A stretch of 64,000 bases of DNA from Corynebacterium doosanense CAU 212 = DSM 45436 (GTDB lineage Bacteria > Actinomycetota > Actinomycetes > Mycobacteriales > Mycobacteriaceae): positions 682,001 through 746,000 of the forward strand of contig NZ_CP006764.1 of NCBI RefSeq assembly GCF_000767055.1, read 5' to 3'. The translations under genes and the position numbers were made by a program. A model generated the notes under the pieces. It searched no databases. It had not been told where the DNA came from and worked only from the letters and a program-made list of their open reading frames with translations. Positions 29,689-40,300 of this stretch are shown here, in pieces (position 1 is the first letter of the stretch; every line of letters begins with the position of its first letter).

Positions 29689-30929
29689 CCGGCGGCGCCG
29701 AGCCCGACCACGGTCTCGCCGCGGGACTCCACCAGGATGTCCCCGGTCGCCGCCAGGTGCACCGGGCCCTGATAGCCCGTCCGGTCGACCGGGATCACCC
29801 GCTCCGTCTGCCCCGTGACCCAGTCGACCACCGCGATGCCCTCCGGGACCGGCACTAGCGCCCGCTCGCCGACATCCACGCCGGTTCCCAGAACGCCCTC
29901 AATGACGGAGGTCACCTCGAGGGTGTCAGGTTTGAGCAGGTAGAGGCGGGAGCCGTCGAACCACGTCATGTGGTGGGGTAGATCCGCCGCCGGGGGGAGG
30001 AAGACTCCCTCGGCGTCGTCGAGAAGCGGCGACGGCGAAATGGCCGAGCGGGACAGCTCCTTGCCCTTCCGGTCGAAGGCCACCAGCTCGGTTGTCTCAC
30101 CGGGGGAGTAGACCGCGGCGGAATCCTGCCCGACCGCGACCAGCCGCGCTTCGGGGGAGGGCAGCTCCACCGAGGCATGGATCTCGGGCGTGCGGGATTC
30201 CTCCGGGGTGGCGTCCATCAGCCGGAGGGTGGCGTGCCCCTCGTTCTCCGGAGTCTCCGGGCAGATCTCCGTCACCGCGAGCAGTTCGGTGCGGGTCAGT
30301 GCCGAGGTGATCTCGCAGTCCTCGTGTGGCTGGAGCCCCGGCTCCTGCTTGGCCTCAACCTCGCCGTACTCGACCGTGCGCACCAGGTCCGACCGCCAGA
30401 GATCGAGCCGCGTCGGACCGACAATCCCGACCCGGTCGTTGGAGGTCAGCTGGAAGGGCTCCTCGTCGTTGACCGAGCTCCGCGTACCGGAGTACCGGCC
30501 GTCGGAGGAACGCAGCGCGACGACGTCACCGCAGCCGACGCCGGAGCGGTAGGTCACCACCACCTTGTCCCAGGCCTGGCCCAGCGAACAGATCTCCCGG
30601 TCCTCGCGGGAGTAACTCCACCGCTGCTGCCCGGTGCCATCCAGGGCGCGGACCGTGTGGGTGTCATGGGTGAAGACCAGGCCTGCATCGACGACGGGCC
30701 GGTACACGCCCGGAAGAGCAGTGGCCTCGGCCGAGAACACCTCGGTGAGCTGCTCGGGAATCGCCGTCATGTCGGGCTGCTGCAGGGAGGGCTCCTCGGC
30801 GGTGTCCAGGTGCGCGGAGCCCGCCGGAGCGGTGAACCACGCGCCGCCGACGGCCACGGCCGCGAGGGTCGTGAGCGCGGCGGTGGCGAGGAGATCCGCG
30901 GGCCGCCGACGCAGGGGAGCGGGCGACAT
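29676..30929 (-). CDS. Rv3212 family protein, PQQ-like beta-propeller
   Basis: 417 residues from the ATG that overlaps the helicase stop (ATGA-type overlap); the longer open frame upstream is inside the helicase gene. A hydrophobic segment at about residues 12-34 acts as signal anchor. The extracellular part has repeated beta-blade segments with Trp- and Asp-rich turns (VRALDGTGQQRWSYSRED, AFDRKGKELSRS, VDWVTGQTERVIPVDR) typical of PQQ/BamB-like propellers. The helicase-Rv3212 pairing is conserved in Mycobacteriales. Function unknown. Confidence 0.8.
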   Translation of the reverse strand: MSPAPLRRRPADLLATAALTTLAAVAVGGAWFTAPAGSAHLDTAEEPSLQQPDMTAIPEQLTEVFSAEATALPGVYRPVVDAGLVFTHDTHTVRALDGTGQQRWSYSREDREICSLGQAWDKVVVTYRSGVGCGDVVALRSSDGRYSGTRSSVNDEEPFQLTSNDRVGIVGPTRLDLWRSDLVRTVEYGEVEAKQEPGLQPHEDCEITSALTRTELLAVTEICPETPENEGHATLRLMDATPEESRTPEIHASVELPSPEARLVAVGQDSAAVYSPGETTELVAFDRKGKELSRSAISPSPLLDDAEGVFLPPAADLPHHMTWFDGSRLYLLKPDTLEVTSVIEGVLGTGVDVGERALVPVPEGIAVVDWVTGQTERVIPVDRTGYQGPVHLAATGDILVESRGETVVGLGAAGQRP

Positions 30930-32227
30930 CAGCGCCGCCTGCCTCTGCCCGGACCGCTCGTGGTGCTCTCCGCCACCTCGCGGGCGGGCCCGACGGTTCC
31001 CTCGACATCGGGATCGATGTCCAGCGCGGCAAAAAACTCGGGAGAGGTGGAGAACCACTCGGGGGGCTCCGGCGTGTCCAGGCCGAGTTCCTCGTCGATG
31101 GCCTTCCACTTGGCCAGCTCGTCGTAACCCACGAGGGTGACGGCGGTGCCCGAGTTGCCGGCCCGCCCGGTGCGACCGATGCGGTGCACGTACGTCTGCG
31201 GGTCGTCGGGGGTCTGGTAGTTGATGACATGGGTGACGTCGTCCACGTCGATGCCGCGCGCCGCCACGTCGGTGGCCACGAGGATCTCCGTCGTGCCCTG
31301 CCGGAATTCGGTCAGCGCCTTCTCCCGCGTGCCCTGCCCGAGGTCGCCGTGCACGGCCCCGACGACAAACCCGCGCCGGGAGAGCTCTGTCACCAGATCG
31401 GCGGCCGTGCGTTTCGTGCGCACGAAGATGATGGTGCGTCCGCGGCCGCGCGCCTGCAGGAGCTTGGCGACGACCGTCTCCTTGTCCATCCGGTGCGATT
31501 TGAACACGACCTGCCGCGTGGACGCGTGTGTGGCCGATGCCCCGGGATCTTCCGCCCGGATGTGCACGGGTTTATGCAGGAAGGTCCGCGCGAGCGCCAG
31601 GATCGGACCGGGCATGGTGGCGGAGAACAGCATGGTCTGATGCTCGTGGGTCAGGGCCGACAGCAGCGTCTCGATGTCGGGGAGGAAACCCATGTCCAGC
31701 ATCTCGTCCGCCTCGTCGAGAACAAGCACGGCCACCCTGTCCAGCAGCAGGTCCCCGCGTTGGTGCAGGTCAAGGAGGCGGCCCGGGGTTCCCACGACGA
31801 CGTCGATGCCGTCGTTGAGGGTGGCGATCTGCTCCTCGTAGGGTCGACCGCCGTAGATAGTGGTCACCCGCACCGGGGTCTTCGCGGCGGCCAGGGTGAG
31901 GTCGACGCCCACCTGCACGGCGAGCTCACGGGTGGGTACCACGACGAGCGCGCGGGGGGTGCCGTCGAGTTCCGCGACCGCGGCGTCGTCGAAGACCCGG
32001 TCGAGGAGGGGGACTCCGAACCCGAGGGTCTTGCCCATGCCGGTGCGGGCCTGGCCGATGAGGTCCTTGCCGTCGAGGGCAAGGGGGAGCGTGAGTTCCT
32101 GGATGGCGAAGGTGTGGGTGATCCCGGCCTCGCCCAGGGCCTCGCAGATTTCTGCCGCGACGCCGAGTGAGGCGAACGTCGGCGGGGACGGGGGATTGTT
32201 CGCCTGTAGAGAACTATCAGCTGACAC
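30929..32227 (-). CDS. DEAD-box RNA helicase (RhlE-like)
   Basis: 432 residues from GTG. Q motif FASLGVAAEICEALGEAGITHTFAIQ, Walker A ARTGMGKT, GG, TPGRLLDL, DEADEMLDMGF, SAT and the C-terminal ARGIDVDDVTHVINYQ and HRIGRTGRAG motifs are all intact. The start is placed at the GTG because TACGAT on the minus strand (32235-32240) ends 7 bases before it, implying a leaderless message; an ATG lies 9 bases further upstream within that hexamer. The C-terminus is a short acidic then basic tail. The Rv3212-like gene follows with overlapping stop and start. Confidence 0.92.
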   Translation of the reverse strand: MSADSSLQANNPPSPPTFASLGVAAEICEALGEAGITHTFAIQELTLPLALDGKDLIGQARTGMGKTLGFGVPLLDRVFDDAAVAELDGTPRALVVVPTRELAVQVGVDLTLAAAKTPVRVTTIYGGRPYEEQIATLNDGIDVVVGTPGRLLDLHQRGDLLLDRVAVLVLDEADEMLDMGFLPDIETLLSALTHEHQTMLFSATMPGPILALARTFLHKPVHIRAEDPGASATHASTRQVVFKSHRMDKETVVAKLLQARGRGRTIIFVRTKRTAADLVTELSRRGFVVGAVHGDLGQGTREKALTEFRQGTTEILVATDVAARGIDVDDVTHVINYQTPDDPQTYVHRIGRTGRAGNSGTAVTLVGYDELAKWKAIDEELGLDTPEPPEWFSTSPEFFAALDIDPDVEGTVGPAREVAESTTSGPGRGRRR

Positions 32228-32252
32228 GCGGCCCATCGTATCGGTACGTGCC

Positions 32253-32258
32253 TAGTAT
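32253..32258 (+). promoter_or_regulatory. -10 element TAGTAT upstream of the DUF3107 gene
   Basis: TAGTAT lies 36 bases before the DUF3107 ATG, leaving room for a short leader with GAGACAGG as ribosome-binding site. It is divergent from the helicase promoter about 15 bases away. Confidence 0.5.
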
Positions 32259-32294
32259 GGGGCCATTCCCTTGCACCATAGAGACAGGTAGAAC

Positions 32295-32522
32295 ATGAAC
32301 ATCAAGGTTGGCTTCACCGAAAACCCCCGCGAACTGGTTATTTCCGCGCAAGACAACCGGGACGAGCTGATCCGCACGATCAACGAGGGTCTGCGTTCCG
32401 GGGAAGGTTTCCTGGAGCTCACCGACTCCAAGGGGCACACGTACTTCATCAACAGCGGCGATATCGCCTACGTCGAGGTGGGCAGCGAGTCCCGCCCGGC
32501 CGTGGGCTTCGGCGGCGCCTAA
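32295..32522 (+). CDS. DUF3107 family protein
   Basis: 75 residues: MNIKVGFTENPRELVISAQD, a central helix and a C-terminal FINSGDIAYVEVGSE strand. DUF3107 is a small, near-universal actinobacterial family found next to the DEAD-box helicase and DUF3152 genes. No signal peptide or Cys. Function unknown; the conserved neighbourhood suggests a housekeeping role. Confidence 0.88.
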   Translation: MNIKVGFTENPRELVISAQDNRDELIRTINEGLRSGEGFLELTDSKGHTYFINSGDIAYVEVGSESRPAVGFGGA

Positions 32523-32575
32523 ACACGATTTTCCGCCCGGGACGAGGGTTGTGCCCGGCGCCGAGAGGGTCAAGG

Positions 32576-32581
32576 TAGCCT
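32576..32581 (+). promoter_or_regulatory. -10 element TAGCCT of a leaderless DUF3152 gene
   Basis: TAGCCT ends 8 bases before the ATG at 32590. It matches the leaderless geometry seen at five other genes in the window. Confidence 0.5.
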
Positions 32582-32589
32582 GATTGCCT

Positions 32590-33522
32590 ATGACACGAAG
32601 TGATAACGGCCGGGCGTCTGAATCATTCCTGGTGCGTTTCGCCCGCGAGTTCGGATGGCGTGCCTACGCCATTCCCGTGCTCGCGGTGATCACGGCCTTT
32701 GTGCTCTTTGACATCTTCGCCTCCGGGGCCGAGGACGCGGCTCCGGGAACCCCGGGTTCCACCACCGCATCGAGCGGCACTGCCGGCGACGACACCTCGG
32801 ACCGGGGCCCCGGGCCGGACCCCGCCGACGGATCCGTACAGCTTCCTCCGACCCAACTGCCCCCCGGTGGGGAATTCGCCCAGGCGGGCGGGGGAACCTA
32901 CCGCGTCATCGGCACCCCGGGCACGGCGGCCGGCGAGGGAGCCGAGGAAACCTTCCGCTACGTCATCGAGGTCGAGGAGGGTGTGGACACCGCCGAGTAC
33001 GGCGGAGACGACGCCGTCGCCCGGTTCGTCGATGCCACCCTGTCGGATCCCCGCAGCTGGACCAACGATCCCCGTTTCCGTTTCGAGCATGTCGCACCGG
33101 ACCAGCAGCCCAATCTGCGTATCCAGCTCAGCAGCGTGGAGACCACCCGGGACAAGTGTGGCGGGGTGGACATGGAGATGGAGACCAGCTGCCGCACCAC
33201 CATCGACGGGAACAACGCGGTGGTGCTCAATGACGCCCGGTGGTCCCGCGGCGCCGGCCCGTTCCAGGGCGACATCGGCTCCTACCGCCAGTACCTGGTC
33301 AATCACGAGGTCGGCCATGCCATCGGATACGCTGAGCACGTCGCCTGCGGTGAGAACGGCGCGCTGGCGCCGATCATGATGCAGCAGACCCTCAGCCTGA
33401 ACAACTCGGAGCTGAACTCGTTCTCCCCGGACTCCGACTACCCGGACGACAACGCCACGTGCCACTACAACGCCTGGCCGTACCCGCAGCCCGGCGCGGC
33501 CCCGATCCAGGACGGCAACTAG
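32590..33522 (+). CDS. DUF3152 protein, membrane-anchored putative zinc metalloprotease
   Basis: 310 residues from ATG; a TTG two codons earlier is inside the spacer of the leaderless promoter. One transmembrane segment at about residues 23-41, then a Gly/Thr/Pro-rich linker, then the DUF3152 domain. It contains NHEVGHAIGYAEH, a metzincin-like HExxHxxGxxH zinc motif, so a secreted or surface peptidase is likely. Cys pairs (KCGG, SCRT, ACGE, TCHY) could form disulfides outside the cell. Substrate unknown. The next gene starts at the base after the stop. Confidence 0.86.
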   Translation: MTRSDNGRASESFLVRFAREFGWRAYAIPVLAVITAFVLFDIFASGAEDAAPGTPGSTTASSGTAGDDTSDRGPGPDPADGSVQLPPTQLPPGGEFAQAGGGTYRVIGTPGTAAGEGAEETFRYVIEVEEGVDTAEYGGDDAVARFVDATLSDPRSWTNDPRFRFEHVAPDQQPNLRIQLSSVETTRDKCGGVDMEMETSCRTTIDGNNAVVLNDARWSRGAGPFQGDIGSYRQYLVNHEVGHAIGYAEHVACGENGALAPIMMQQTLSLNNSELNSFSPDSDYPDDNATCHYNAWPYPQPGAAPIQDGN

Positions 33523-34281
33523 ATGATCCCGGACCACGTACTCACCGCCTTCGGGTCGGACAGCTCCGTCCCGCCCGTTTCTGCCGGACCCGCGTGGGAC
33601 CACGGCTGGGTGGTCGGACCGCTCGTGTATTCCGAGGCGACCGACACCGCGCACTGGTCCGCCTCCGTGCGCACCAAACTCACTGTCGCCGGCGTCCGGG
33701 TCGCCCGGCCCGCCCGGTCCAGCGACGGCAGAGTGGTCGTCGGCGGCTGGCGGGCCAGCGGCCACATCGCCGGCGAGCTGTCCCTGCGCATCGACGAGAC
33801 CGTCGCCGCCGCACTCCGGCTCGCGGATGCGCTCGCCGAGGTCGACGGGCCCGTCGACCTGCGCCGCACCGACCTCTTCGCCGAAGCTGAGCGGGAGGCC
33901 TGGGCGCGCTGCGACGAGGAGTTCGGGGTCATCGACGCCCCGCTGCAGGTGGGGCATGCCGACATGCTGGCCACGACCATCTACTCCGGCTCCGCGGCCC
34001 CCGCGGTGACCGATCTGGTGCCCTTCGCGCAGCCTCGGCCGCACGCCATGACCGCCGCGCAGGCGATCGCCGACGCGCTCATCATCGGGGCCGAAGGGGG
34101 AGTGGACACGGGGGTGATCGAGAGATTCGCGCATCTGCCCGATCTGGAGGACCTGATTCTGCGCGGGCTCACGTACCGGGAAATCGTCGCTGACCGGCAC
34201 CCGGACGAAAATTCGCTCACGTGTTCGAATATCGCGGCGGTGCGTGCCGCTCTGATGTCCAGGCGGTCTGCCACAATCTAG
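33523..34281 (+). CDS. TIGR02569 family protein
   Basis: 252 residues, ATG directly after the DUF3152 stop. The start VLTAFG, GPAWDHGWVVGPLVYSE and RVARPARSSDGRVVVGGWRAS resemble a truncated aminoglycoside-phosphotransferase or kinase-like N-lobe, and the family is TIGR02569 (Rv3205c-type). Catalytic kinase motifs are not evident. It ends 4 bases before adnA, so it probably belongs to the same transcript. Function unknown. Confidence 0.8.
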   Translation: MIPDHVLTAFGSDSSVPPVSAGPAWDHGWVVGPLVYSEATDTAHWSASVRTKLTVAGVRVARPARSSDGRVVVGGWRASGHIAGELSLRIDETVAAALRLADALAEVDGPVDLRRTDLFAEAEREAWARCDEEFGVIDAPLQVGHADMLATTIYSGSAAPAVTDLVPFAQPRPHAMTAAQAIADALIIGAEGGVDTGVIERFAHLPDLEDLILRGLTYREIVADRHPDENSLTCSNIAAVRAALMSRRSATI

Positions 34282-34284
34282 GGC

Positions 34285-37200
34285 ATGGCTTCTCCCACCG
34301 AACGTCCGGCCAACCCCGTCCCCGTCCTACCGCCTAACCCCGGTGTCCGCCTCGTCTCCCGCGATCCGGAGATCACCGAACGCGAGTGGCCGATCGCCCT
34401 GCCGAAGCGGGGCCGCTGGCGCGTCACCGGCGCGGCCGGATCGGGTGTGACCAGTTTTCTGGTGGACACGGTCGTCGAGAAGCTCCGTTCCGGAGCCGAC
34501 CCCGACGGGATCCTGGTCATCACGGCGTCCAAGGAGGCCGGCACCCGGTTGCGCAGGCAGCTGCATGACCGGCTGCTCACGGGCGACCACGACACGGACT
34601 TCGTCTCCAGCGCACCCCTGGTGCGCTCCGTGCACTCGCTGGCTTTCGCCCTGCTGCGCCAGCTCCATGACGAACACATCCGGCTCATCACCGGTGCCGA
34701 GCAGGACGGGGTCATCCGCGAGCTGCTCGCCGGCCACGCCACCGACGGCAGGGGAGACTGGCCCGCGGAGATGCGGCCGGCGCTGACCTTCGTGGGATTC
34801 GCTCGCCAGCTGCGTGACCTCCTCCTGCGCGCAGTCGAGCGTGGCCTCTCCCCGGAGGATCTGGAGGAGATGGGCCGCAGGTTCCGTCGGCCGCTGTGGA
34901 CCGCGGCCGGGGCCTTCCTGCGCGAATACGAACAGACCATGGCGTTGACCGGGACCCACAACTACTCGGCATCCGAGCTGGTGGCGGCGGTGCTGGAGAG
35001 GGAACTGCCGACGCAGTGGCACACCGTCATCGTCGACGACGCCCAACACCTCGACCCCAAATCCGGCGAGCTGATCGCCAGGCTGCTGCCCACCGGGCCC
35101 GACGGGTTGTCGGTCATCGGCGGAGACCCCGAACAGTCTGTCTTCCACTTCCGGGGGGCCTCCCCGGCTTTCTTCCGCGGTTACACCCCGGACCCCGATA
35201 AGGACGTGGACTTCGGAGCCAGCCGGCGGCAGCCGTCCATGCGCATCGTGGTCAGCGACAGTGCCTCCACGGAGAACTCCATCATCGCCGACACCGCTCG
35301 CCGCGCCCACCTGCAGGACGGCGTGGCCTGGTCGGACATCGCCGTGGTGGTGCGGTCTACCGCCCAGATCCGCGGGGTGCGCCGCGCGCTGCTCGCTGCC
35401 GGGGTGCCCGTGCACATCAGCCCCACCGACGTGGTGCTGTCCGAGCAGAACCTGGTCTCCGCCCTCCTCCTGGGTGTGCGGGCGCTGAGCGAGGAGCTGA
35501 CGGCGAGCGAACTCCAGCAGCTCATCATCGGACCCGTCGGCGGTGCCGACCCCGTCACCCTGCGCCGGCTGCTGCGGGGGCTGCGCCGCCACAACCCGGA
35601 GGCTCGGGGCATGGACACCCTGGCCGAACTGCTCCGGCCCGGAGTGGAACTGCCGGACTTCGGGGACATCCTCACCCAACGCGAGTGGGATATTCTCACC
35701 CGGCTGCGCGGGGTGCTCGAATCCGGCCGCACGGCGCTGCAGGAACAGGGCAGCGTTGAGGAGGTGCTGTGGGCGGTGTGGCAGGCGACCGGGCTGTCCG
35801 ACCGGTTGCTCGCCGCCGCGCTGCGGGGCGGGGCCACTGGATCACAGGCGGACCGTGACCTCGACGCGGTGATGTCGCTCTTCGACTCCGCAGGCGATTT
35901 CGTCGAGCGCCACCCCGGAACCGCCTCAGTGACCAGCTTCGTCGACCACGTGCGGGAGCAGGAACTACCCACGGGCATGCGCGATCGCCGCTCGGCCACC
36001 CCCGATGCGGTGGCGCTGCTCACCGCGCACGGGTCCGTGGGGCAGGAGTTCCACACCGTCGTGGTCGCCGGCGTGCAGGAGAACTCATGGCCGACCCTGA
36101 GCGAGACGGGCTCGCTCTTCGAGCAGGAGGATCTGCTCGACTTCGTCGACCGTGGCATCGAGCCCGACGTCCCCGTCTCCCACACCGTGTCCCGGCTGCA
36201 GGAGGAACGACGGCTACTGCACGTGGCGGTCACCCGGGCCACGGAGAAACTGCTGGTCACCGCCGTCGACAATCTCGAGGCGAGCGAGCCTGTGGAGACC
36301 TCGCGATTCATCGAGGAACTCGCCACCGCGCATGAGGTCCCTGTCGAGCATGTCTCCGGCGAGCCGGAGACCACCGGCGGGGAGGAGAGCTACTCCCCGG
36401 GCGTGCGGATACTGTCACGCTCCTCGGTCGTGGCTGAGCTGCGGCGGGCCGTGTCCGACCCCGGCGCGCGCGACGACGTGCGCCGCCAGGCGGCCCGTCA
36501 GCTCGCCCGGCTCGCGGAGGCCGGCGTGCCCGGGGCCGAGCCCGAACAGTGGTGGACAACAACCACCCCGTCCGTGGACACCCCCCTGGAGATTCGCACC
36601 GGACTGTCCCCCTCGCGCATCGAGGGTGTGCTCAACTGCCCGCTGCGCGCGGTGCTCGGCCGCCTCGATGAGGAGGGTGACACCCCGATCGCCATGGTCA
36701 GGGGCACCCTGGCGCACTCCTACCTCGAGGCCCTCGGCCGGGGCGTCGACGAGGAATACGCCCGACTGCTCACCGTCGCCGCGCTGAGAACGGTGCTCAA
36801 CGAACCCGAATGGCGAGTCCCGGGGGAGGTGGCCAACTTCCAGCGCCTCCTGGAACGCACGAAGCTGTGGCTGGACAACTCACGCTCCGCGTTCACCCAG
36901 CTCGGTGTCGAGGTCCCGGTGCACGTGGACATCTCCGAGGGAGTGCGTATCGACGGCCGTATCGACCGGCTCGAGGAAGACACCGGCGGGAATGTCTACG
37001 TGGTTGACCTGAAGACGGGAAAGAACGTTCCCTCCAAGGACAATGCCCAGGAGAACATGCAGCTTGCCGCCTACCAGCTGGCGCTGAGCAGGGGGGAGTT
37101 CGTCGACGGCGAGGTCCGGACCTCATCGTCGCCCGGCGTCGCCCTCGAGGTCGGTGGAGCCTCACTCGTGTTCCCGGCCAGTGCGCTGGTGAAGGTGCCC

Positions 37201-37383
37201 ACCCGGGAGCAGGCCGCACGCTCCGAGGAGCAGCTCGACGAACTTGCCGCCGTGCTCCCGCGCCTGCAGCACGACATGGCCGGGCCCCGCCTCATCGCTC
37301 GGATCAACCCCACCTGTTCCACCTGCCCCATCACGGGAATCTGCCCAGTCCAGAACGAAGGAAGGACCGTCACCGATGGCTAA
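34285..37383 (+). CDS. adnA: AdnA subunit of the AdnAB helicase-nuclease
   Basis: 1,032 residues. N-terminal UvrD-like motor (about 1-640) with a degenerate Walker A: GAAGSGVT at residues 49-56, where the catalytic Lys is Val, and Walker B reads VDDAQ instead of DEYQD. The C-terminal RecB-like nuclease (about 770-1,030) has LAHSYLE, GRIDRLEE, VVDLKTGK and QLAAYQLA, and four Cys (NCPLR, then CSTCPITGIC) for an iron-sulfur cluster. AdnAB resects double-strand breaks in place of RecBCD. adnB starts 8 bases before the stop. Confidence 0.93.
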   Translation: MASPTERPANPVPVLPPNPGVRLVSRDPEITEREWPIALPKRGRWRVTGAAGSGVTSFLVDTVVEKLRSGADPDGILVITASKEAGTRLRRQLHDRLLTGDHDTDFVSSAPLVRSVHSLAFALLRQLHDEHIRLITGAEQDGVIRELLAGHATDGRGDWPAEMRPALTFVGFARQLRDLLLRAVERGLSPEDLEEMGRRFRRPLWTAAGAFLREYEQTMALTGTHNYSASELVAAVLERELPTQWHTVIVDDAQHLDPKSGELIARLLPTGPDGLSVIGGDPEQSVFHFRGASPAFFRGYTPDPDKDVDFGASRRQPSMRIVVSDSASTENSIIADTARRAHLQDGVAWSDIAVVVRSTAQIRGVRRALLAAGVPVHISPTDVVLSEQNLVSALLLGVRALSEELTASELQQLIIGPVGGADPVTLRRLLRGLRRHNPEARGMDTLAELLRPGVELPDFGDILTQREWDILTRLRGVLESGRTALQEQGSVEEVLWAVWQATGLSDRLLAAALRGGATGSQADRDLDAVMSLFDSAGDFVERHPGTASVTSFVDHVREQELPTGMRDRRSATPDAVALLTAHGSVGQEFHTVVVAGVQENSWPTLSETGSLFEQEDLLDFVDRGIEPDVPVSHTVSRLQEERRLLHVAVTRATEKLLVTAVDNLEASEPVETSRFIEELATAHEVPVEHVSGEPETTGGEESYSPGVRILSRSSVVAELRRAVSDPGARDDVRRQAARQLARLAEAGVPGAEPEQWWTTTTPSVDTPLEIRTGLSPSRIEGVLNCPLRAVLGRLDEEGDTPIAMVRGTLAHSYLEALGRGVDEEYARLLTVAALRTVLNEPEWRVPGEVANFQRLLERTKLWLDNSRSAFTQLGVEVPVHVDISEGVRIDGRIDRLEEDTGGNVYVVDLKTGKNVPSKDNAQENMQLAAYQLALSRGEFVDGEVRTSSSPGVALEVGGASLVFPASALVKVPTREQAARSEEQLDELAAVLPRLQHDMAGPRLIARINPTCSTCPITGICPVQNEGRTVTDG

Positions 37384-40300
37384 AATCACCCCGGAGCAGC
37401 TGTCCGCGGTCATCCACGGAAACGGCCGCGCCCCCACCGATCAGCAGTCCGAAGTCACCGCGGCCCCCACCGGGCCGATGCTCGTCGTCGCCGGTGCCGG
37501 AGCGGGCAAGACCGAGACCATGGCCTCCCGGGTGATCTGGCTGGTGGCCAACGGTTTCGCCACCCCGGACCAGGTGCTAGGCCTGACCTTCACCCGCAAG
37601 GCGGCGCAGGAATTGGGCCGCCGGATCCGCACCCAGTTCCACACCCTGGCCGGCAGCCCGGCAGCGCGCGACCTCGATCCCACCGGGGGTCTCTCCGACC
37701 TGCTGGTCACGCACCCGGCGGAGGTGTCCACTTACGACTCGTACGCGGGAAACCTCATCCGCGAATACGGGCTGCTGGTCCCCGTCGAACCCCATGCCCG
37801 CCTCATCACCCAGGCAGAGCTGTACTCCATCGCCCACCAGGTGGTCACCGACTACTCCGGCAGCCTGTCCACGGACGTCACCGTTCCCACCGTGACCGGG
37901 AATCTGCTCGAACTCATCACGGAGATGGACAACGAGCTGCTCACCATCGACGAGGTCGCCGAGCGCTCCCAGGAGATGATCACCACCGTCCACGAGCTGC
38001 CGAAGGGACCCAGGCAGAAGGACGAACTGAATGCGGACATGAAGAAGTGGGTGGATAAACAGCAGGTCCGGCTGGACTTCCTGCCCCTGGTCGTCCGGTT
38101 GAAGGAGGAGCTCAACAACCGGGGCGTGGTGACCTTCAACGAGCAGATGTCCGTCGCCGCCCGGCTCGTGCGGGATCACCCCGCGGTGGCGGCGTCCCAG
38201 CGGCGCCGGTTCCGGGTGGTCATGCTCGACGAGTACCAGGACACCTCCCATGCCCAGCGGATCCTGCTGTCCCATCTCTTCGGCACCCCGGAAGGATCGG
38301 CCGCGGCGCCGGACCCGTCCCTCACCGTCACGGCGGTGGGTGATCCCATGCAGGCCATCTACGGCTGGCGCGGGGCCACGGTGGAGAACCTGGAGGAGTT
38401 CGTCAACGACTTTCCCACCGAGGAGGGGCCGGCGGTCAAACGCCAGCTGACCACGTCCTGGCGCAACCCCGGTGAGGTACTCGACATGGCCAACCAGGTC
38501 TCCGAGGGAGTGTTTTTCCCGGACGGGGCCTCCAGTGGCAGCGAGCGGCCCGTGGCAGAGCTGCAGCCGAAACCAGGCGCGCACAGCGCGGAGGTGCGCC
38601 TGGCGCACTACGCCACCGAGGAGGAGGAGATCGAGGCGGCCGCCGACCGGCTCGCGCAGCACTTCCGGGAGATCACCGGCCGGGGAGAGAAGTTCACCGG
38701 CGCGGTGCTCATCCGCAAGAACAAGCACGCAGCACCCATCGCGGAGGCGCTGGCCGCACGGAACGTGCCCCACGAGATCCTCGGGGTCGGCGGGTTGCTG
38801 GATGTGGCGGAGATCGCCGACCTCGTCGCCATCGCGACGATGCTCATCCGTCCCAGCGACGGGCAGGCCGCGCTGCGCATCCTGGGTGGCCCGATCGTGG
38901 GCCTGGGGCTGGCGGACATCGTGGCGCTGCAGAACCGGGCGCGCAACCTCAACGGCAGCACGCAGAGGGAGGAGGAGCCCGTGGACCCGACCGAGCGCCT
39001 CAAGGCGCAGCTTGCCGCGGCCACCGCCGAACAGCCGGACCAGATCGCCGGGCTCGCCGACGCCGTCGCCGACCTCGGGGAGCATTCGCGTTATTCCGAG
39101 GAGGGCCTGCGGCGGCTGCAGGGGCTCGCGTCCAAGCTGCGCTACCTGCGCTCCTACAGCCTGGGTAAGTCCCTGGCGGACCTGTTCAGCGACATCGAGA
39201 CCGTCTTTGACATCCGTACCGAGGTCCTCGCGCGTCCGGATTCCCACGTCAACGGAGGTGCGGTACATCTGGACCGTTTCGCAGACGTGGTCTCTGATTT
39301 CCACGGGGATTCCCTCGCTGCCCTGCTGGACTACTTTGCGCTGGCCAAGGAGCACGAGAAGGGCCTGGAACCGGGAGAGGTCACGGTGCGTTCTGACCGG
39401 GTGCAGATCCTCACCGTGCACAAGGCCAAGGGCCTGGAGTGGGATGTCGTCGCAGTCCTGCACACGGACAAGACCACCTACGCGGCCCAGGCCTCCACCT
39501 ACCTCTCCAACGCCCACATCCTCCCCGATGCGGGAGCTTCAGAGCGTTACGCCGAGGCTACAAACCGTAAGGAGTTCCAGGACGACGGCGAGGAGTTCAT
39601 CACTTCCGAGCGGCACAAGGTCGCCGAGGAGAACGCCCGTCTGTTCTACGTCGCCATCACCAGGACTGAGCGGGTGCTCATGGTGACCGCCAGTGGCAAG
39701 GATCCCTACGGACCCTTCGCCGAACTTGCGCGAGCCTTCCCCGAATACGTGGAAACCTGGGCGGCCGATGACAGTGCCCTCGACGGGGCCGAGGAGAACG
39801 ACGAGGACAACACCGATCAGGCCGCCGACGAGCCCGAAACCGGGCTGTTTCCCCACCTGCCCATCCGCCCCGGGGTAATGGACGGCGCGGCGGCCGTGCA
39901 CGCTGCACTCGAGGCACAGCCCGAACAGGCGGCCGGGGAGACCTTCGACTTCTGGGAACGCGAGGTCACCGCGTTGATTGAGGAGCATGAGGCCCTGCAG
40001 GCGCCCGTCGTCGACGTCGAGCTGCCCGGTGAACTCACGGCCACGGACATGGTCTCCATCAAGTCTGACCCCGTGCAGTTCGCCAAACGCCAGCGCCGGC
40101 CGGTCCCGTTCAAACCCATCACCTACGCCAAGCGGGGCACCGAGTTCCACCAGTGGCTCGAGGACCGCTTCGGTGGGCAGGCCCTGCTCGATGAGGACCA
40201 GCTGCCGGGCATCGGGGAGGAGGTTGTCGACGCGGCCCACCTGGAGGAGCTGCGCCGCTACTTCCTGGCCAGCCCGTGGGCGGAGCGGGTCCCGGAGCGG

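Noticed and set aside
28794..29858. 354-residue plus-strand frame across the whcE upstream gap
   Set aside because: It begins in the promoter region, has Arg/His-rich non-protein-like composition and overlaps the real gene at 29263 in another frame.
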